NCBI GenBank assembly: GCA_041394885.1
Contig: JAWKHI010000010.1
Span: forward strand, 123,450-187,449
Direction of reading: 5' to 3'
DNA: 64,000 bases
From: DSOI01 sp041394885
GTDB lineage: Bacteria; Acidobacteriota; Terriglobia; Bryobacterales; Bryobacteraceae
The notes beneath the pieces are model-generated. The model was not told the origin of the DNA, ran no database searches, and saw only the letters and a program-made list of their open reading frames with translations. The position numbers and the translations under genes are program-made. Positions 44,329-53,416 of the stretch are shown in pieces; the first letter of the stretch is position 1, and every line of letters begins with the position of its first letter.

Positions 44329-45354
44329 TTGAAGAACTTCTCTGCTTTTCCGATTCTCGCCCTTGCCGTCTTCATGGCCGGAAGCGCCCTTGCGCAGGCC
44401 CCCATCGCGCGGCCCCGCATCGGCACCATCGACTTCTACGGCCTCGACAAGACCAAACCCGAGGACTTGCGCAAGATCCTCGGCGTCAAGGAAGGCGACT
44501 TCCTCCCTCGCGCCAAAGGCGACATCGAAGAGGAGATCGAAAAGCTCCCCAACGTCGTCCGGGCCCGCCTCGAGGCGGCCTGCTGTGACGACGGCAAGGC
44601 CGTGCTCTATGTCGGCGTCGAAGAGCGCGGCGCACCCCACTTCGACTACAATCCCCCGCCCGCGGGCTTGGCCATGCTCCCCAGACCCGTGCATGACGAA
44701 TACACGCAATTCCTCTCCGCCCTCGGGCTAGCCGTCCGCGCCGGGGAAACGGAAGAGGATCTCCGCCAGGGCCATTCACTCATGGCCAACTCGGGCGTCC
44801 GCAAGCACCAGGAGCGGTTCCAGGAACTCGCCAAAGAACACCTGGAAGCCCTGCGCGACGTCCTCGCCCACTCCGCCGACGAAGAGCATCGCGCCATTGC
44901 CGCCTACGTCATCGGGTACGCGCCCCGCAAAGTGGATGTGGTGAAAGATCTACAGGCCGCCCTTCGCGATCCCGATGACACCGTCCGCAACAATGCCGCC
45001 CGCGCCCTCGCCGCCATCGCCGTCCTCGCCACCCGCCTGCCCGAAGCCGAGGATCCACGCGACCGCCTCAAGGTCGCCCCCGTCTGGTTCGTCGAAATGC
45101 TGGACTCGCTGATCTGGCAGGACCGTATGACCGGCGCCGCCACCCTCCTCACACTCACCGAAAAGCGCAACCCCGCGGTCATCGACCTCCTCCGCGAGCG
45201 AAGCATGGATACGCTACGCGAGATGGCGAAATGGCAGCATCTGGCCCACGCCCTGCCGGCCTTCATCCTCCTCGGCCGCGTCGCCGGCATGACCGAAGAA
45301 GAGATCCAAGCCGCATGGACGGCCGGCGACCGCTCCCGCGTCATGGCGAAGTAG
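44329..45354 (+). CDS. Exported POTRA-like / HEAT-repeat protein
   Basis: A 341-residue exported protein with a TTG start and a signal peptide (about 1-22, AGSALA). The N-terminal domain (about 28-98, IGTIDFYGLDKTKPEDLRKI) has the look of a POTRA fold. The C-terminal half has HEAT-type helical repeats (DEEHRAIAAYVIGYAP, DPDDTVRNNAARALAAIAVL). POTRA domains bind outer-membrane assembly substrates and HEAT repeats are protein-binding. The combination suggests a periplasmic scaffold. No function is assigned. Confidence 0.7.
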   Translation: MKNFSAFPILALAVFMAGSALAQAPIARPRIGTIDFYGLDKTKPEDLRKILGVKEGDFLPRAKGDIEEEIEKLPNVVRARLEAACCDDGKAVLYVGVEERGAPHFDYNPPPAGLAMLPRPVHDEYTQFLSALGLAVRAGETEEDLRQGHSLMANSGVRKHQERFQELAKEHLEALRDVLAHSADEEHRAIAAYVIGYAPRKVDVVKDLQAALRDPDDTVRNNAARALAAIAVLATRLPEAEDPRDRLKVAPVWFVEMLDSLIWQDRMTGAATLLTLTEKRNPAVIDLLRERSMDTLREMAKWQHLAHALPAFILLGRVAGMTEEEIQAAWTAGDRSRVMAK

Positions 45355-45368
45355 CCGGCTTCGGAGGC

Positions 45369-46943
45369 CTAAATCTTCCCCGACTTCATCTCGCCAGCCA
45401 GGTACTCACTCGCCCGCATCGATAACGCCAAAATCGTCATCGTCGGATTCTGATACCCGCCCGTAACGAAGCTCGACCCGTCCACGACAAACAAATTCTT
45501 CATATCGTGGCTCTGATTCCACTTATTCAACACGCTCTTTTTCGGATCGTCCCCCATCCGGCAAGTGCCCAGCTCATGAATCGAATACCCCGGCGGGTAC
45601 ATCTTGTCATGCCGCGCCAGCACCTCGAATCCCGCCCCCTCGCAGATCTCCCCGAAGGAATCGATGGCGTGCCGCGCCATCTTGTGCTCGTTGTCGGAGT
45701 ACCTGGTCTCGAAATGCAGCACCGGGATCCCGAAAGCATCGCTCACTTTCTTGTCGATCGAAACGTGATTTTCCTTGCGCGCCAGCACCTCGCCCATCAC
45801 GGTCACCGACACCGCCGCTCCCCGATAGTCGTCGAGCGCCCGGTCGAGTTCCACGCCATAGGCCGGAATGTATTTCGGGTCCGGCGTCCCCCCTGTGTAC
45901 ATGTCGAAGGCGTAGCCCCGGATGAACTTCTCCTCGTTGCCCTTCTTCAAATTTACGAAACGAGGCACGATGCCCCCGCCGCCCATCAGCCCCCGCGGAG
46001 CTTTACCGCCCTTGGCCTCGGGCACGATCGCGGTGACCGCCTGGCTGATATAGAACTGGTCATGCAGGTAGTGGCCCAGCACCCCGCTCGAATTCGCTAT
46101 GCCGGAGTTCAGCAGGATCCGCGTACTCTCGAGGCACGACGCTCCCACCACCACCGCCCGCGCCGTCACATGCATCTCCCGCTTCGATTTGCGGTCGACG
46201 AAGTTGGCGCCGTTCGCCAACCCCGTGTTGCGGTCCACGGTGATGTCGCGCACAACGGCATTGGGAACGATCGTCAGGTTGCCCGTCTCTACCGCGTCCG
46301 GCAATAGCAGGTTGAACGAACTCGCGAACGGTCCCCGCCCGATCGACCGTCGCATCTTCGTCACCGCGATATCGCGCTTCCCCGCCGATGCGATAAACCG
46401 CTCCATCGCTCCGCTCCAAGGCGAATCGTCTTCCAGGAACTTGCCGTCGGGAAGTTGCTTCAACCCCGATGTCTTACCCGACACGCGAAAAATCGGATCC
46501 ACCCGGTCGTAATAAGGCGCCAGATCCGCGTAAGCGATCGGCCAGTCTTCCCCGAAACCGTCGTGGCTCGCGGCCTTGAACTCGTAGTCGCTCAGCCGGA
46601 ACGACATCCGCGCCCAGAACAGGCTCTTCCCCCCAATCATCCGCACCCGCACCCAATTGTACGGAGCGTCCGCGTCGTGCGTGTAGGGAACCTCGGTTTC
46701 ATCCACCCACTGATTCGCGTTGTACTCGTTGGCCTGGAACACATGCGGCAGACGGCCCGGTTTCCCGAAGCCGCGATACGGCAATTCGTGCGCCGCCTTC
46801 GGACCGCGCGCGCGATCGAAGTCCACCAGCGGACCAGCGTCGACCATCAAACACTTCGCGCCCGCTTTGGTGAGCGTGTGCGCCGCCATCCCGCCGGAAG
46901 CCCCGGATCCGATGATCAGAACGTCGTATTTCTGTTCAGGCAT
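45369..46943 (-). CDS. GMC family FAD-dependent oxidoreductase
   Basis: A 524-residue GMC oxidoreductase of the gluconate 2-dehydrogenase/choline dehydrogenase type. The FAD-binding motif is IIGSGASGGMAA (about 9-20), with GGKSLFWARMSFR, a covalent-flavin-independent core, and the C-terminal GTCRMGDDPKKSV and VVDGSSFVTGGYQNPTMTIL blocks. The start at 46943 places the FAD motif at the very N-terminus; an upstream extension has no support. It follows its small subunit by 14 bases and probably oxidises a sugar or polyol. Confidence 0.92.
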   Translation of the reverse strand: MPEQKYDVLIIGSGASGGMAAHTLTKAGAKCLMVDAGPLVDFDRARGPKAAHELPYRGFGKPGRLPHVFQANEYNANQWVDETEVPYTHDADAPYNWVRVRMIGGKSLFWARMSFRLSDYEFKAASHDGFGEDWPIAYADLAPYYDRVDPIFRVSGKTSGLKQLPDGKFLEDDSPWSGAMERFIASAGKRDIAVTKMRRSIGRGPFASSFNLLLPDAVETGNLTIVPNAVVRDITVDRNTGLANGANFVDRKSKREMHVTARAVVVGASCLESTRILLNSGIANSSGVLGHYLHDQFYISQAVTAIVPEAKGGKAPRGLMGGGGIVPRFVNLKKGNEEKFIRGYAFDMYTGGTPDPKYIPAYGVELDRALDDYRGAAVSVTVMGEVLARKENHVSIDKKVSDAFGIPVLHFETRYSDNEHKMARHAIDSFGEICEGAGFEVLARHDKMYPPGYSIHELGTCRMGDDPKKSVLNKWNQSHDMKNLFVVDGSSFVTGGYQNPTMTILALSMRASEYLAGEMKSGKI

Positions 46944-46957
46944 GTCCGAAGTCCCCC

Positions 46958-47587
46958 TTAGTCCAGCGGATACCAATACAGCCGCCCAAACCCGCCCCGC
47001 CGCGAACTCGGCGCCGGGCCCGACGCTGCGTACTCGCGCGAGTTCACCGTCGCGGTGCGTACATCCGCCTTCGCCGCGATCAGCAGCGCGGCGATCGGAT
47101 CCGTCGGTGGCTCCGGCTTCCACGGTTCCCGCAGCGGCGCCAGCAGTTCCGCCGCCTGCTCTGTATCCACGTCCGCGAATGGCTTTGCGAAACGGCGCTG
47201 CGACGCCTTGTTCAGCGCATCCAATCCGTTCCGGTACGTCTGCTGCCTCTTGGTGTCCGATTGCGAGATCAGGAAATCCAGAAACTCCGGCGCGCCCGCC
47301 TCGAGAGCGCCCGGACGCGGTGGCGCCGCCGGCGCCAGGATATCGGCCAGCCGCGTCAGCGCCGCCATTTGTGCGGCGGCGAAAAATCGCTTCGCCGGCG
47401 CCGCCACCTCATCCGTTGTGTGGACCCGCAGCGGAGGCGTCGCCGTGGCTGCCGGCGCGCCGGCCGGCGCCGGATCCCGATCCGGATTCGCCCCCCGGCG
47501 TCGGGGCTGGTCCTGGGCCACCAGCGCGGGTGCGGCCGTGGCCGCCGCAACAGTGTTCAGAAATCGGCGGCGTTTGATTCCGGTCAT
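46958..47587 (-). CDS. Gluconate 2-dehydrogenase subunit 3-like protein (TAT-exported)
   Basis: A 209-residue partner of the GMC oxidoreductase. The N-terminus has a twin-arginine signal (RRRFLNTVAAATAAPALVAQ), then a Pro/Ala-rich linker. The subunit 3 fold follows with FFAAAQMAALTRLADILAP and EAGAPEFLDFL. These small subunits help export their folded flavoprotein partner by hitch-hiking on the TAT signal. The order (small subunit, then large) and 14-base spacing support one operon. Confidence 0.85.
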   Translation of the reverse strand: MTGIKRRRFLNTVAAATAAPALVAQDQPRRRGANPDRDPAPAGAPAATATPPLRVHTTDEVAAPAKRFFAAAQMAALTRLADILAPAAPPRPGALEAGAPEFLDFLISQSDTKRQQTYRNGLDALNKASQRRFAKPFADVDTEQAAELLAPLREPWKPEPPTDPIAALLIAAKADVRTATVNSREYAASGPAPSSRRGGFGRLYWYPLD

Positions 47588-47627
47588 CGTTGTGCTCTCG
47601 AATTATCCCTTATTCTGGACATCCCGT

Positions 47628-47656
47628 TTGACTTGACGCCACCCAAGCGGTACAAG
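47628..47656 (+). promoter_or_regulatory. Candidate sigma-70 promoter of the ceramidase-like gene
   Basis: TTGACT (47628-47633), a 17-base spacer and TACAAG (47651-47656) lie just upstream of ATG 47665. Transcription would begin at about 47663, two bases before the start codon, implying a leaderless mRNA. No ribosome site is visible upstream of the ATG, which agrees. Confidence 0.45.
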
Positions 47657-47664
47657 GTAACGTC

Positions 47665-49152
47665 ATGCGTGTTCTTCCTCTGATACTGATTGGCGCCGCC
47701 GCGGCCATGGCGGACCGCATCGAAAACAGCGTCAAAGACGCCGCCCCCTCCGGCCTGCTCGCCGGCGTCGCACGCGCCGATATCTCCCCGCCCGTCGGGA
47801 TCCCCCAAATGAACTGGGGCGCGCAGACGCACGTCACCGCCGAGGCCATTGACCCCGCCGGCATGTGGGCCACCGCCCTCGTTCTGAGTGACGGCCGAAG
47901 CAAGTTCGCCATGGTCGACATCGATGCGCTCTTCGTCGCTCCCCTCGGCGATGTCGCCGAACGCGCAGCCAAACTCACCGGCATCCCCGCCGATCATATC
48001 CGGCTCGGCGCCACCCACACCCACGCCGGCCCACTCCTCACCGGCGCGAAAGGCCCCGTCGGGCTGGATCTCCAGCAGTTCCGCCCCATGTACGACCGTC
48101 ACTGGCAAAGCGTCGCCGATCGCGTCGTCGGCGCCATCGCGCAGGCCAACGCAAGTCTCGAACCCGCCCACATCGGCGGCGCCAAGGGCATCGGCACCAT
48201 CAACATCAACCGCCGGGTCCGCCCCCGCGACGGTGCGCCGCCCGCGGTAGGCCGCAACCCCGAAGGCCTCGTTGACCGCGACCTCATCGTCGCCCGCATC
48301 GACAACGCCCAAGGTCATCCGCTCGCGGTGATCGTCAATTTTCAATGCCACGGAACCGTGCTCGCCTGGGAAAACAAAGCTATCTCGCCAGACTGGCCCG
48401 GCATGATGCGCAAAGAAGTGGAGCACGCCTTGCCCGGATCGAAATGTCTCTTCTTCCAGGGCGCCGCCGGCAATCAAGGGCCGGTCGAAGGCTTCACAGG
48501 CGACCTCGCCGTGCCCCACCGCCTGGGCCGCATCCTCGGCCATCAAGCTGCCGCGCTCGCGCTCGAAATCGAAACCGTCCGCCGCGAGCCGAAGTTCGAA
48601 GGATTCGTCGAATCCACCGCTTACATCGCCAAACAGTATTGGCGCACGGCGGGTCCACGCGACGGGACCCTGGCGTTTGCCTCAAAGGTGATCGACGTGC
48701 CGTCGCGCGCCTACACGGCCGCGGAAGTTGCCAGCATGGAAAAGCGCTGGCAAGACGCTCAATCCAAGGCCGCCGCCGTCAACGGGAATGACCCCTGGGC
48801 CAAACATGCCGCCGAAGCACGCGTACGCCGATTCGCCGACTTGCTCGCCAAATGGAAGGAGCCCGCCGCCCCACCCGTCCAAGTCCGCCTCCAGATTCTC
48901 CGGATCGGTGAGGTGACCCTCGCCGCTATGCCCGGCGAACCCTTCGCCGAAATCGGCCAAGCCGTCAAACGCTCATCGCCCTCGCCCATCACCATGTTCT
49001 GCGGCTATTCGAGCGGCGAAGGCGGCGAATACATGCCCATCGAGAGCGAGTACGAGCACGAAGGCTACGAAGTGGACCGCACCCCCTACGGCCGTACGGC
49101 GGCTGCCGCGGTCATCCGCGAATTTCAGGAGCTCTTCTCCGCCCTGCGGTAG
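47665..49152 (+). CDS. Neutral/alkaline ceramidase-like hydrolase, exported
   Basis: A 495-residue exported protein with a signal peptide (1-16) and the neutral ceramidase N-terminal domain fold: GVARADISPPVGIPQMNWG, MVDIDALFV, and the metal-binding histidines of LGATHTHAGP (about residues 113-122), NFQCHGTV and FFQGAAGNQGP. It is shorter than true ceramidases (about 650-700) and lacks the C-terminal Ig-like domain. Similar single-domain proteins are abundant in Acidobacteriota and Planctomycetes, and the natural substrate is unsettled. Confidence 0.83.
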   Translation: MRVLPLILIGAAAAMADRIENSVKDAAPSGLLAGVARADISPPVGIPQMNWGAQTHVTAEAIDPAGMWATALVLSDGRSKFAMVDIDALFVAPLGDVAERAAKLTGIPADHIRLGATHTHAGPLLTGAKGPVGLDLQQFRPMYDRHWQSVADRVVGAIAQANASLEPAHIGGAKGIGTININRRVRPRDGAPPAVGRNPEGLVDRDLIVARIDNAQGHPLAVIVNFQCHGTVLAWENKAISPDWPGMMRKEVEHALPGSKCLFFQGAAGNQGPVEGFTGDLAVPHRLGRILGHQAAALALEIETVRREPKFEGFVESTAYIAKQYWRTAGPRDGTLAFASKVIDVPSRAYTAAEVASMEKRWQDAQSKAAAVNGNDPWAKHAAEARVRRFADLLAKWKEPAAPPVQVRLQILRIGEVTLAAMPGEPFAEIGQAVKRSSPSPITMFCGYSSGEGGEYMPIESEYEHEGYEVDRTPYGRTAAAAVIREFQELFSALR

Positions 49153-49166
49153 GCGCTCACTCGCCC

Positions 49167-49874
49167 CTACTGCCCACCGAGGACACTCTCCACGAATCGC
49201 GTCGTCTCCGCGAACGGCGGCACCCCGCCATACCGGTCCACCACTCCAGGTCCCGCATTGTAAGCCCCCAACGCCCTCCGCCAATCCCCCCCATACCGCC
49301 CCAACAACTCGCCCAGATACCGCGCCCCTGCTTCGATGCTCTCTACCGGATCGAACGGATCGCCCACGCCCAGCCCCGATGCCGTCGCCGGCATCAACTG
49401 CATCAATCCCAACGCACCCTTTGAGGAAACCGCGCACGGGTCGAACGCCGACTCCCGCGCTATCACCGAGCGCAGGATCTCCGGCCGGTACCCGTTCCTC
49501 GCCGCCGCCGTTCGAATCACCGGATCGAGCGTCGAGGGCAGCATCGGAAGGCACCCAAACGACGCCGCCGACGCAGGCGCCGGGTCCGCCGGCAGTGGAT
49601 TCACCACCGTACCGGCCGGAGCCGCGGGCGTCATCGGCGCGGGCGGCTCGAGGAACTGCCCGTCCTTGTTCTTCGACCATGGAATTGTGAACCACTGCGG
49701 ATCACCTGCCTCCGCCGTGCCGGTCTGCATACGCACCGTCTCTTTCTGCTTCGCGATCGATTGCCGCTGCCGTTCGAGCGACTCCTCCATTGCGATCCGC
49801 GGCCCTTTCCCCGGCATGGCGCTCGGACTCGCAACCGGCATCGCCTGCGCAAGCAGAAGGATCATCAGCATCAT
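49167..49874 (-). CDS. Lytic murein transglycosylase (SLT domain)
   Basis: A 235-residue exported enzyme cleaving peptidoglycan glycan strands. It has a signal peptide (1-16), a Lys/Gln-rich linker and a C-terminal SLT domain (from about 120) with the catalytic Glu in VIARESAFDPCAVSSKGALG, then LMQLMPATASGLG and LGAYNAGPGVVDRYGG. All three conserved goose-lysozyme-like blocks are present. It is divergent from the phosphatase gene at 49995. Confidence 0.9.
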   Translation of the reverse strand: MMLMILLLAQAMPVASPSAMPGKGPRIAMEESLERQRQSIAKQKETVRMQTGTAEAGDPQWFTIPWSKNKDGQFLEPPAPMTPAAPAGTVVNPLPADPAPASAASFGCLPMLPSTLDPVIRTAAARNGYRPEILRSVIARESAFDPCAVSSKGALGLMQLMPATASGLGVGDPFDPVESIEAGARYLGELLGRYGGDWRRALGAYNAGPGVVDRYGGVPPFAETTRFVESVLGGQ

Positions 49875-49994
49875 CCGTTATCATCGGAAGTGAAGGCATG
49901 CAACCGAATGAGAGAAAGCCGGGCAGTCCCTGTCGCGTTTGCTTACTCCCCTTACTGTTGCCTGCGTAGGTCTTTTCGAGATTAACCGGGCCAA

Positions 49995-51851
49995 ATGGAA
50001 CTGACGCCAATTCACTGGTACCAGCGCGTGCGGGCTCAGCTTGCCTTCACCTACCTGCTCGGTGGTGGCGTCGCGGCCGTCCTTGCTTTGGTATTTTCCT
50101 ACGTCGCCTTCAACATGATCCTCACCCGGACGGCGATCAATACCGTCGAACGCCAGGTTGCCCTCATCGTCGAAATGACCGGGCAAAGAGCCGAATTGTT
50201 CGCCCGTCTCGCCCCCGTTACTCCTCGTCCCCCGGGAGCACGGCCGCCACCATCCCCCGCAGGCCCTCCAACGCCAGGTTCGCCGCCGCCACCGGGCTCC
50301 CCGCCCCCAGCCCCTCCGCCCGGCGGTCCCGGCGCACGGCCCGCCGTAGGCCGATCCGGCGTTCGCTCCCGCGCCATCTGCAAGGACGAAAAAGGAATCA
50401 CCACCACGCGGACCTTCCCCGGCAACGCCACCTTCGACCTCCCCGAATGGCTCACCGCGGACCGCTTCGAAGGCGTTGTCTTCGACAACGGCACGCCCTG
50501 GATCCGTGCCTACTCCCGCACCACGCAAGGCTCCTGCACCGTCGAGGTGCTGGCCGAGACCGCCGTCGACGAGCAACTGGCCCAAACCATCGGCGACGCT
50601 TCCGAAATGAAGTTGATCATCCCCGACATTCCAGCCATGCCCGCGCCCACGGCCGTAGGAGCGCCCAAGCGCGGACGGCCCAGTCTACCGGAAATCGCCT
50701 GGACCAACCTGATCGGCCGCTTTCCCCGCGGCCTCCCGGCGGCCGTCCAGGGCCTCTCCTGGCAGAATGGCGAACCCATGACCCGGCTCTTGTTCTTGGT
50801 GCGGCCCGACGTCGCCACCACTTGGGCGCAGTTGACCCGGTTCGGCCAGCAGCAGCGCCGCTGGCTCACCGCCATGGGCCTCATCGGCGGATTGTTTCTC
50901 CTGGTCGAGCTTCTCGCCGCCTGGCTCGCCCTGCGCCTGGCCCGCCGCATCGTGCGCTCGGTGAACTTGCTCTCCGAAGCCGCCGAGCAGTACGGCGCCG
51001 GCAACCTCACCCACCGCATTCGCGGCCTGCGCGACGATCAACTGGGCCGCCTCGGCGCCGGCTTCAATCGCATGGCGGAATCCATTCACGATCTCATCGC
51101 CCGCATCAAACAGAACGAGCGGCTGGAAGAAGAAATCCGCGTTGCCCGCCAGATGCAGGAATCTCTCCTGCCGAGCAAACTCCCCCTGCTCGAAGGTTCC
51201 CGCCTCGCCGCCGTCTGTTTCCCCGCCCGCAACGTCAGCGGAGACATCTACGACGTGCTGGACTTGGGCGACGGCACCGTCGGCCTTCTCTGCGCCGACG
51301 TCAGTGGCAAAGGCGTCCCCGCCGCCCTCATGATGTCCAACGTCCAGGCCATGGTCCGCACCATGATCGAAGGCCGCAATGGCGACCGTCCCTCTCCAGC
51401 CAGGCTCCTCGAACGGCTCAACCGCGAAGTCTACCGGCACAGCCCGCCCAACACCTTCGTAACCCTGTTCTGGGCCGAGTACGACGCAAAGCGCCGTCTG
51501 TTGCGATGGGCCAACGCCGGTCATTGCCCCGCGCTGCTGCTCGCCGAGGGAGAAGAGATCTGGCTCGCCGAGGGCGGACTCCCGGTCGGCATGTTCCCCG
51601 CCGCCGAATACAAGGATCAGGAGCGCGCGCTCCCCGCCGGCGCCACCCTCGTCACCTACACCGATGGCGTCGTCGAGGCCGAACGCGACGACGGGGAGGC
51701 ATTCGGGGAGCAGGGGCTCGCTAACGTCTGCCGCATCCATGCCGGCGCCGGCCCCGATGGGATGATCCATGCCGTGGTCGATTCCGTCCGCTCATTCATG
51801 GATGGCCGCGAACTCGGCGATGACCTCACCGTCGTCGTCCTTCAAAGTTGA
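49995..51851 (+). CDS. Membrane SpoIIE-type serine phosphatase with HAMP domain
   Basis: A 618-residue sensor phosphatase. It has a first membrane helix (about 18-40), an extracytoplasmic region with a Pro-rich stretch (about 75-115) and then a folded part (to about 295). A second helix (about 297-320), a HAMP domain (about 320-375, YGAGNLTHRIRGLRDDQLG), a short coiled coil and a PP2C/SpoIIE catalytic domain (FPARNVSGDIYDVLDLGDG, CADVSGKGVPAALMMS, YTDGVVEAERDDGE) follow. Such proteins dephosphorylate anti-sigma-factor antagonists. No partner genes adjoin it. Confidence 0.9.
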   Translation: MELTPIHWYQRVRAQLAFTYLLGGGVAAVLALVFSYVAFNMILTRTAINTVERQVALIVEMTGQRAELFARLAPVTPRPPGARPPPSPAGPPTPGSPPPPGSPPPAPPPGGPGARPAVGRSGVRSRAICKDEKGITTTRTFPGNATFDLPEWLTADRFEGVVFDNGTPWIRAYSRTTQGSCTVEVLAETAVDEQLAQTIGDASEMKLIIPDIPAMPAPTAVGAPKRGRPSLPEIAWTNLIGRFPRGLPAAVQGLSWQNGEPMTRLLFLVRPDVATTWAQLTRFGQQQRRWLTAMGLIGGLFLLVELLAAWLALRLARRIVRSVNLLSEAAEQYGAGNLTHRIRGLRDDQLGRLGAGFNRMAESIHDLIARIKQNERLEEEIRVARQMQESLLPSKLPLLEGSRLAAVCFPARNVSGDIYDVLDLGDGTVGLLCADVSGKGVPAALMMSNVQAMVRTMIEGRNGDRPSPARLLERLNREVYRHSPPNTFVTLFWAEYDAKRRLLRWANAGHCPALLLAEGEEIWLAEGGLPVGMFPAAEYKDQERALPAGATLVTYTDGVVEAERDDGEAFGEQGLANVCRIHAGAGPDGMIHAVVDSVRSFMDGRELGDDLTVVVLQS

Positions 51852-51855
51852 GCGC

Positions 51856-52647
51856 TTATGCGCCCGCGGAGGACCCTGGCTTCGACGCTCGCAGGAACGC
51901 GCTCAGAAACGTCCCCCCGCCCGCCGCGCCTACCGTCTCCGGCTTGTGCTCCCGCGTCACCTCGATGCCGATATCCGTGAACCCCGCCGCGGCGAGCTTG
52001 GCCCGGTATTCATCCTCGTCCAGCGCGCCTGCGATGCACCCGGACCATAACTCCAGGTCCCGCCGCACCGCCTCCGCGATTTCTCCCCGCGACACGATAT
52101 CGGCCACCGCGAAGCGTCCACCCGGGCGCAGAACCCGGAACGCCTCCCGCAAAACCTGATCCTTGTCCGCCGATAGATTGATCACGCAGTTGGAGATGAT
52201 CACGTCCACCGACGCATCCGGCAAAGGAATGTGCTCGATCTCGCCCTTCAGGAACTCCACGTTCGTCAGTCCGGACTTGGCTTTGTTGTCGCGGGCAAGC
52301 GCCAGCATCTCATCGGTCATATCCAGACCGTACGCAAACCCGGTCGGCCCAGTCCGCCGCGCCGATAACAGCACGTCGATCCCCCCGCCCGATCCCAAAT
52401 CGAGCACCGTTTCCCCCGGCGTGATCTCGGCGAGCGCGGTCGGATTCCCGCACCCGAGCGAAGCCAGAACCGCCGCATTCGGGAGTTCCTCTTTTTGTAA
52501 GGCGTCATAGAGGCCGGAAGTGATCGGGTCCGCCTCGCCGCACGACGCGCCCGCCCCGCAGCACGAATTCCCCTCCCCCGTCACCACCCGCAGCGCCGCC
52601 TTGCCGTAATTCTCGCGGACTGTTTCTTTCACCTGTTGTGCGTTCAT
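51856..52647 (-). CDS. arsM: Arsenite S-adenosylmethionine methyltransferase
   Basis: Methylates As(III) to mono-, di- and trimethyl species, giving volatile or less retained products. The 263-residue protein has the N-terminal NSCCGAGASCG, SAM motif VLDLGSGGGIDVLL, and the functional cysteines in SNCVINLS and WSGCIAGALDEDE. It starts in an ATGA overlap with the arsC stop. It is the last gene of the arsR-arsC-arsM operon. An arsenite efflux gene is not present beside it. Confidence 0.92.
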   Translation of the reverse strand: MNAQQVKETVRENYGKAALRVVTGEGNSCCGAGASCGEADPITSGLYDALQKEELPNAAVLASLGCGNPTALAEITPGETVLDLGSGGGIDVLLSARRTGPTGFAYGLDMTDEMLALARDNKAKSGLTNVEFLKGEIEHIPLPDASVDVIISNCVINLSADKDQVLREAFRVLRPGGRFAVADIVSRGEIAEAVRRDLELWSGCIAGALDEDEYRAKLAAAGFTDIGIEVTREHKPETVGAAGGGTFLSAFLRASKPGSSAGA

Positions 52648-53063
52648 CTTCGTTCGATCTCCTTTTCGAAATAGCTACCGATCCGTCGTGCAATGTCGTC
52701 CCTCACGGCGCGAAACGCGTTCCGCTTCTCCTCGTCCGGTCCGGCAACAGCGGCCGGATCCGGGAAGCCGATATGGACACGATGCTTGACCTCGCCGCGG
52801 AACGCCGGACATGCCTGATCGGCGCTCCCGCACACCGTGATCACGTGGTCGAATTGATCGTCCAGAAAACGATCGACGTGCTTCGGCCACCCTCCCGAGA
52901 TGTCGATCCCCGCCTCCGCCATCGCTTCGATCGCGAACCGGTTCACGCGCTCGGCGGGCTCGGTCCCCGCCGAAACCGCATCCACCCCGAGTGACCGCAG
53001 GAAGCCCTCCGCCATTTGGCTGCGAGCCGAGTTGCCGGTGCACAGGATCAGAACGCGCGGCAT
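52644..53063 (-). CDS. arsC: Arsenate reductase, low-molecular-weight phosphatase type
   Basis: A 139-residue thioredoxin-coupled ArsC that reduces As(V) to As(III). The P-loop CTGNSARS (CX5R) lies at about residues 8-15. A second cysteine pair in TVCGSADQACP supplies the relay thiols, with the general acid Asp in FPDPA. The ATG overlaps the arsR stop as TGATG. Its product is the substrate of the downstream ArsM, so reduction and methylation are coupled in one transcript. Confidence 0.9.
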   Translation of the reverse strand: MPRVLILCTGNSARSQMAEGFLRSLGVDAVSAGTEPAERVNRFAIEAMAEAGIDISGGWPKHVDRFLDDQFDHVITVCGSADQACPAFRGEVKHRVHIGFPDPAAVAGPDEEKRNAFRAVRDDIARRIGSYFEKEIERR

Positions 53064-53416
53064 CAGCAGCACCCCTTCGCCGCCTCAGGTCCGGTAACCA
53101 GCTTCTCTGGCACCGCCTTGTTCCGGGTGCAGCACTCCGCATAGAGAAATGCCAGCAGTTCGCGTAGAGAATCCGTATTCGCCGTGTAGCGCTGAAACGT
53201 CCCCTCACGCTGCACCCGCACCAGATCCTCGTGCCGGAGCTTATCCAGATGATGCGACAACGTCGACGCCGGAATCGCCAGCTCGGCCTGCAGTTCCCCG
53301 GCCATCATCCCATCCGGATGCGCCGACAACAGCAGCCGGACGATGCGAAGCCGGGGCTCGGACCCCATCGCGGCGAACATGTCCGCGAAGCGGGCCGTGG
53401 GGTCCAGTGTCTTCAT
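53063..53416 (-). CDS. arsR: ArsR/SmtB family transcriptional repressor
   Basis: A 117-residue winged-helix repressor that should leave its operator when As(III) binds. The helix-turn-helix covers GELQAELAIPASTLSHHLDK and is followed by the wing LVRVQREGTFQRY. Candidate As(III) thiols are at the C-terminus: AECCTRNK and the terminal GCC. The classical ELCVCDL metal box of SmtB is absent, as in ArsR proteins that use C-terminal cysteines. It leads the operon and overlaps the palindrome at its own start. Confidence 0.9.
   Translation of the reverse strand: MKTLDPTARFADMFAAMGSEPRLRIVRLLLSAHPDGMMAGELQAELAIPASTLSHHLDKLRHEDLVRVQREGTFQRYTANTDSLRELLAFLYAECCTRNKAVPEKLVTGPEAAKGCC

Noticed and set aside
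46944..47123. 60-codon N-terminal extension of the GMC oxidoreductase
   Set aside because: It overlaps the small subunit gene and would bury the FAD-binding motif far from the N-terminus.
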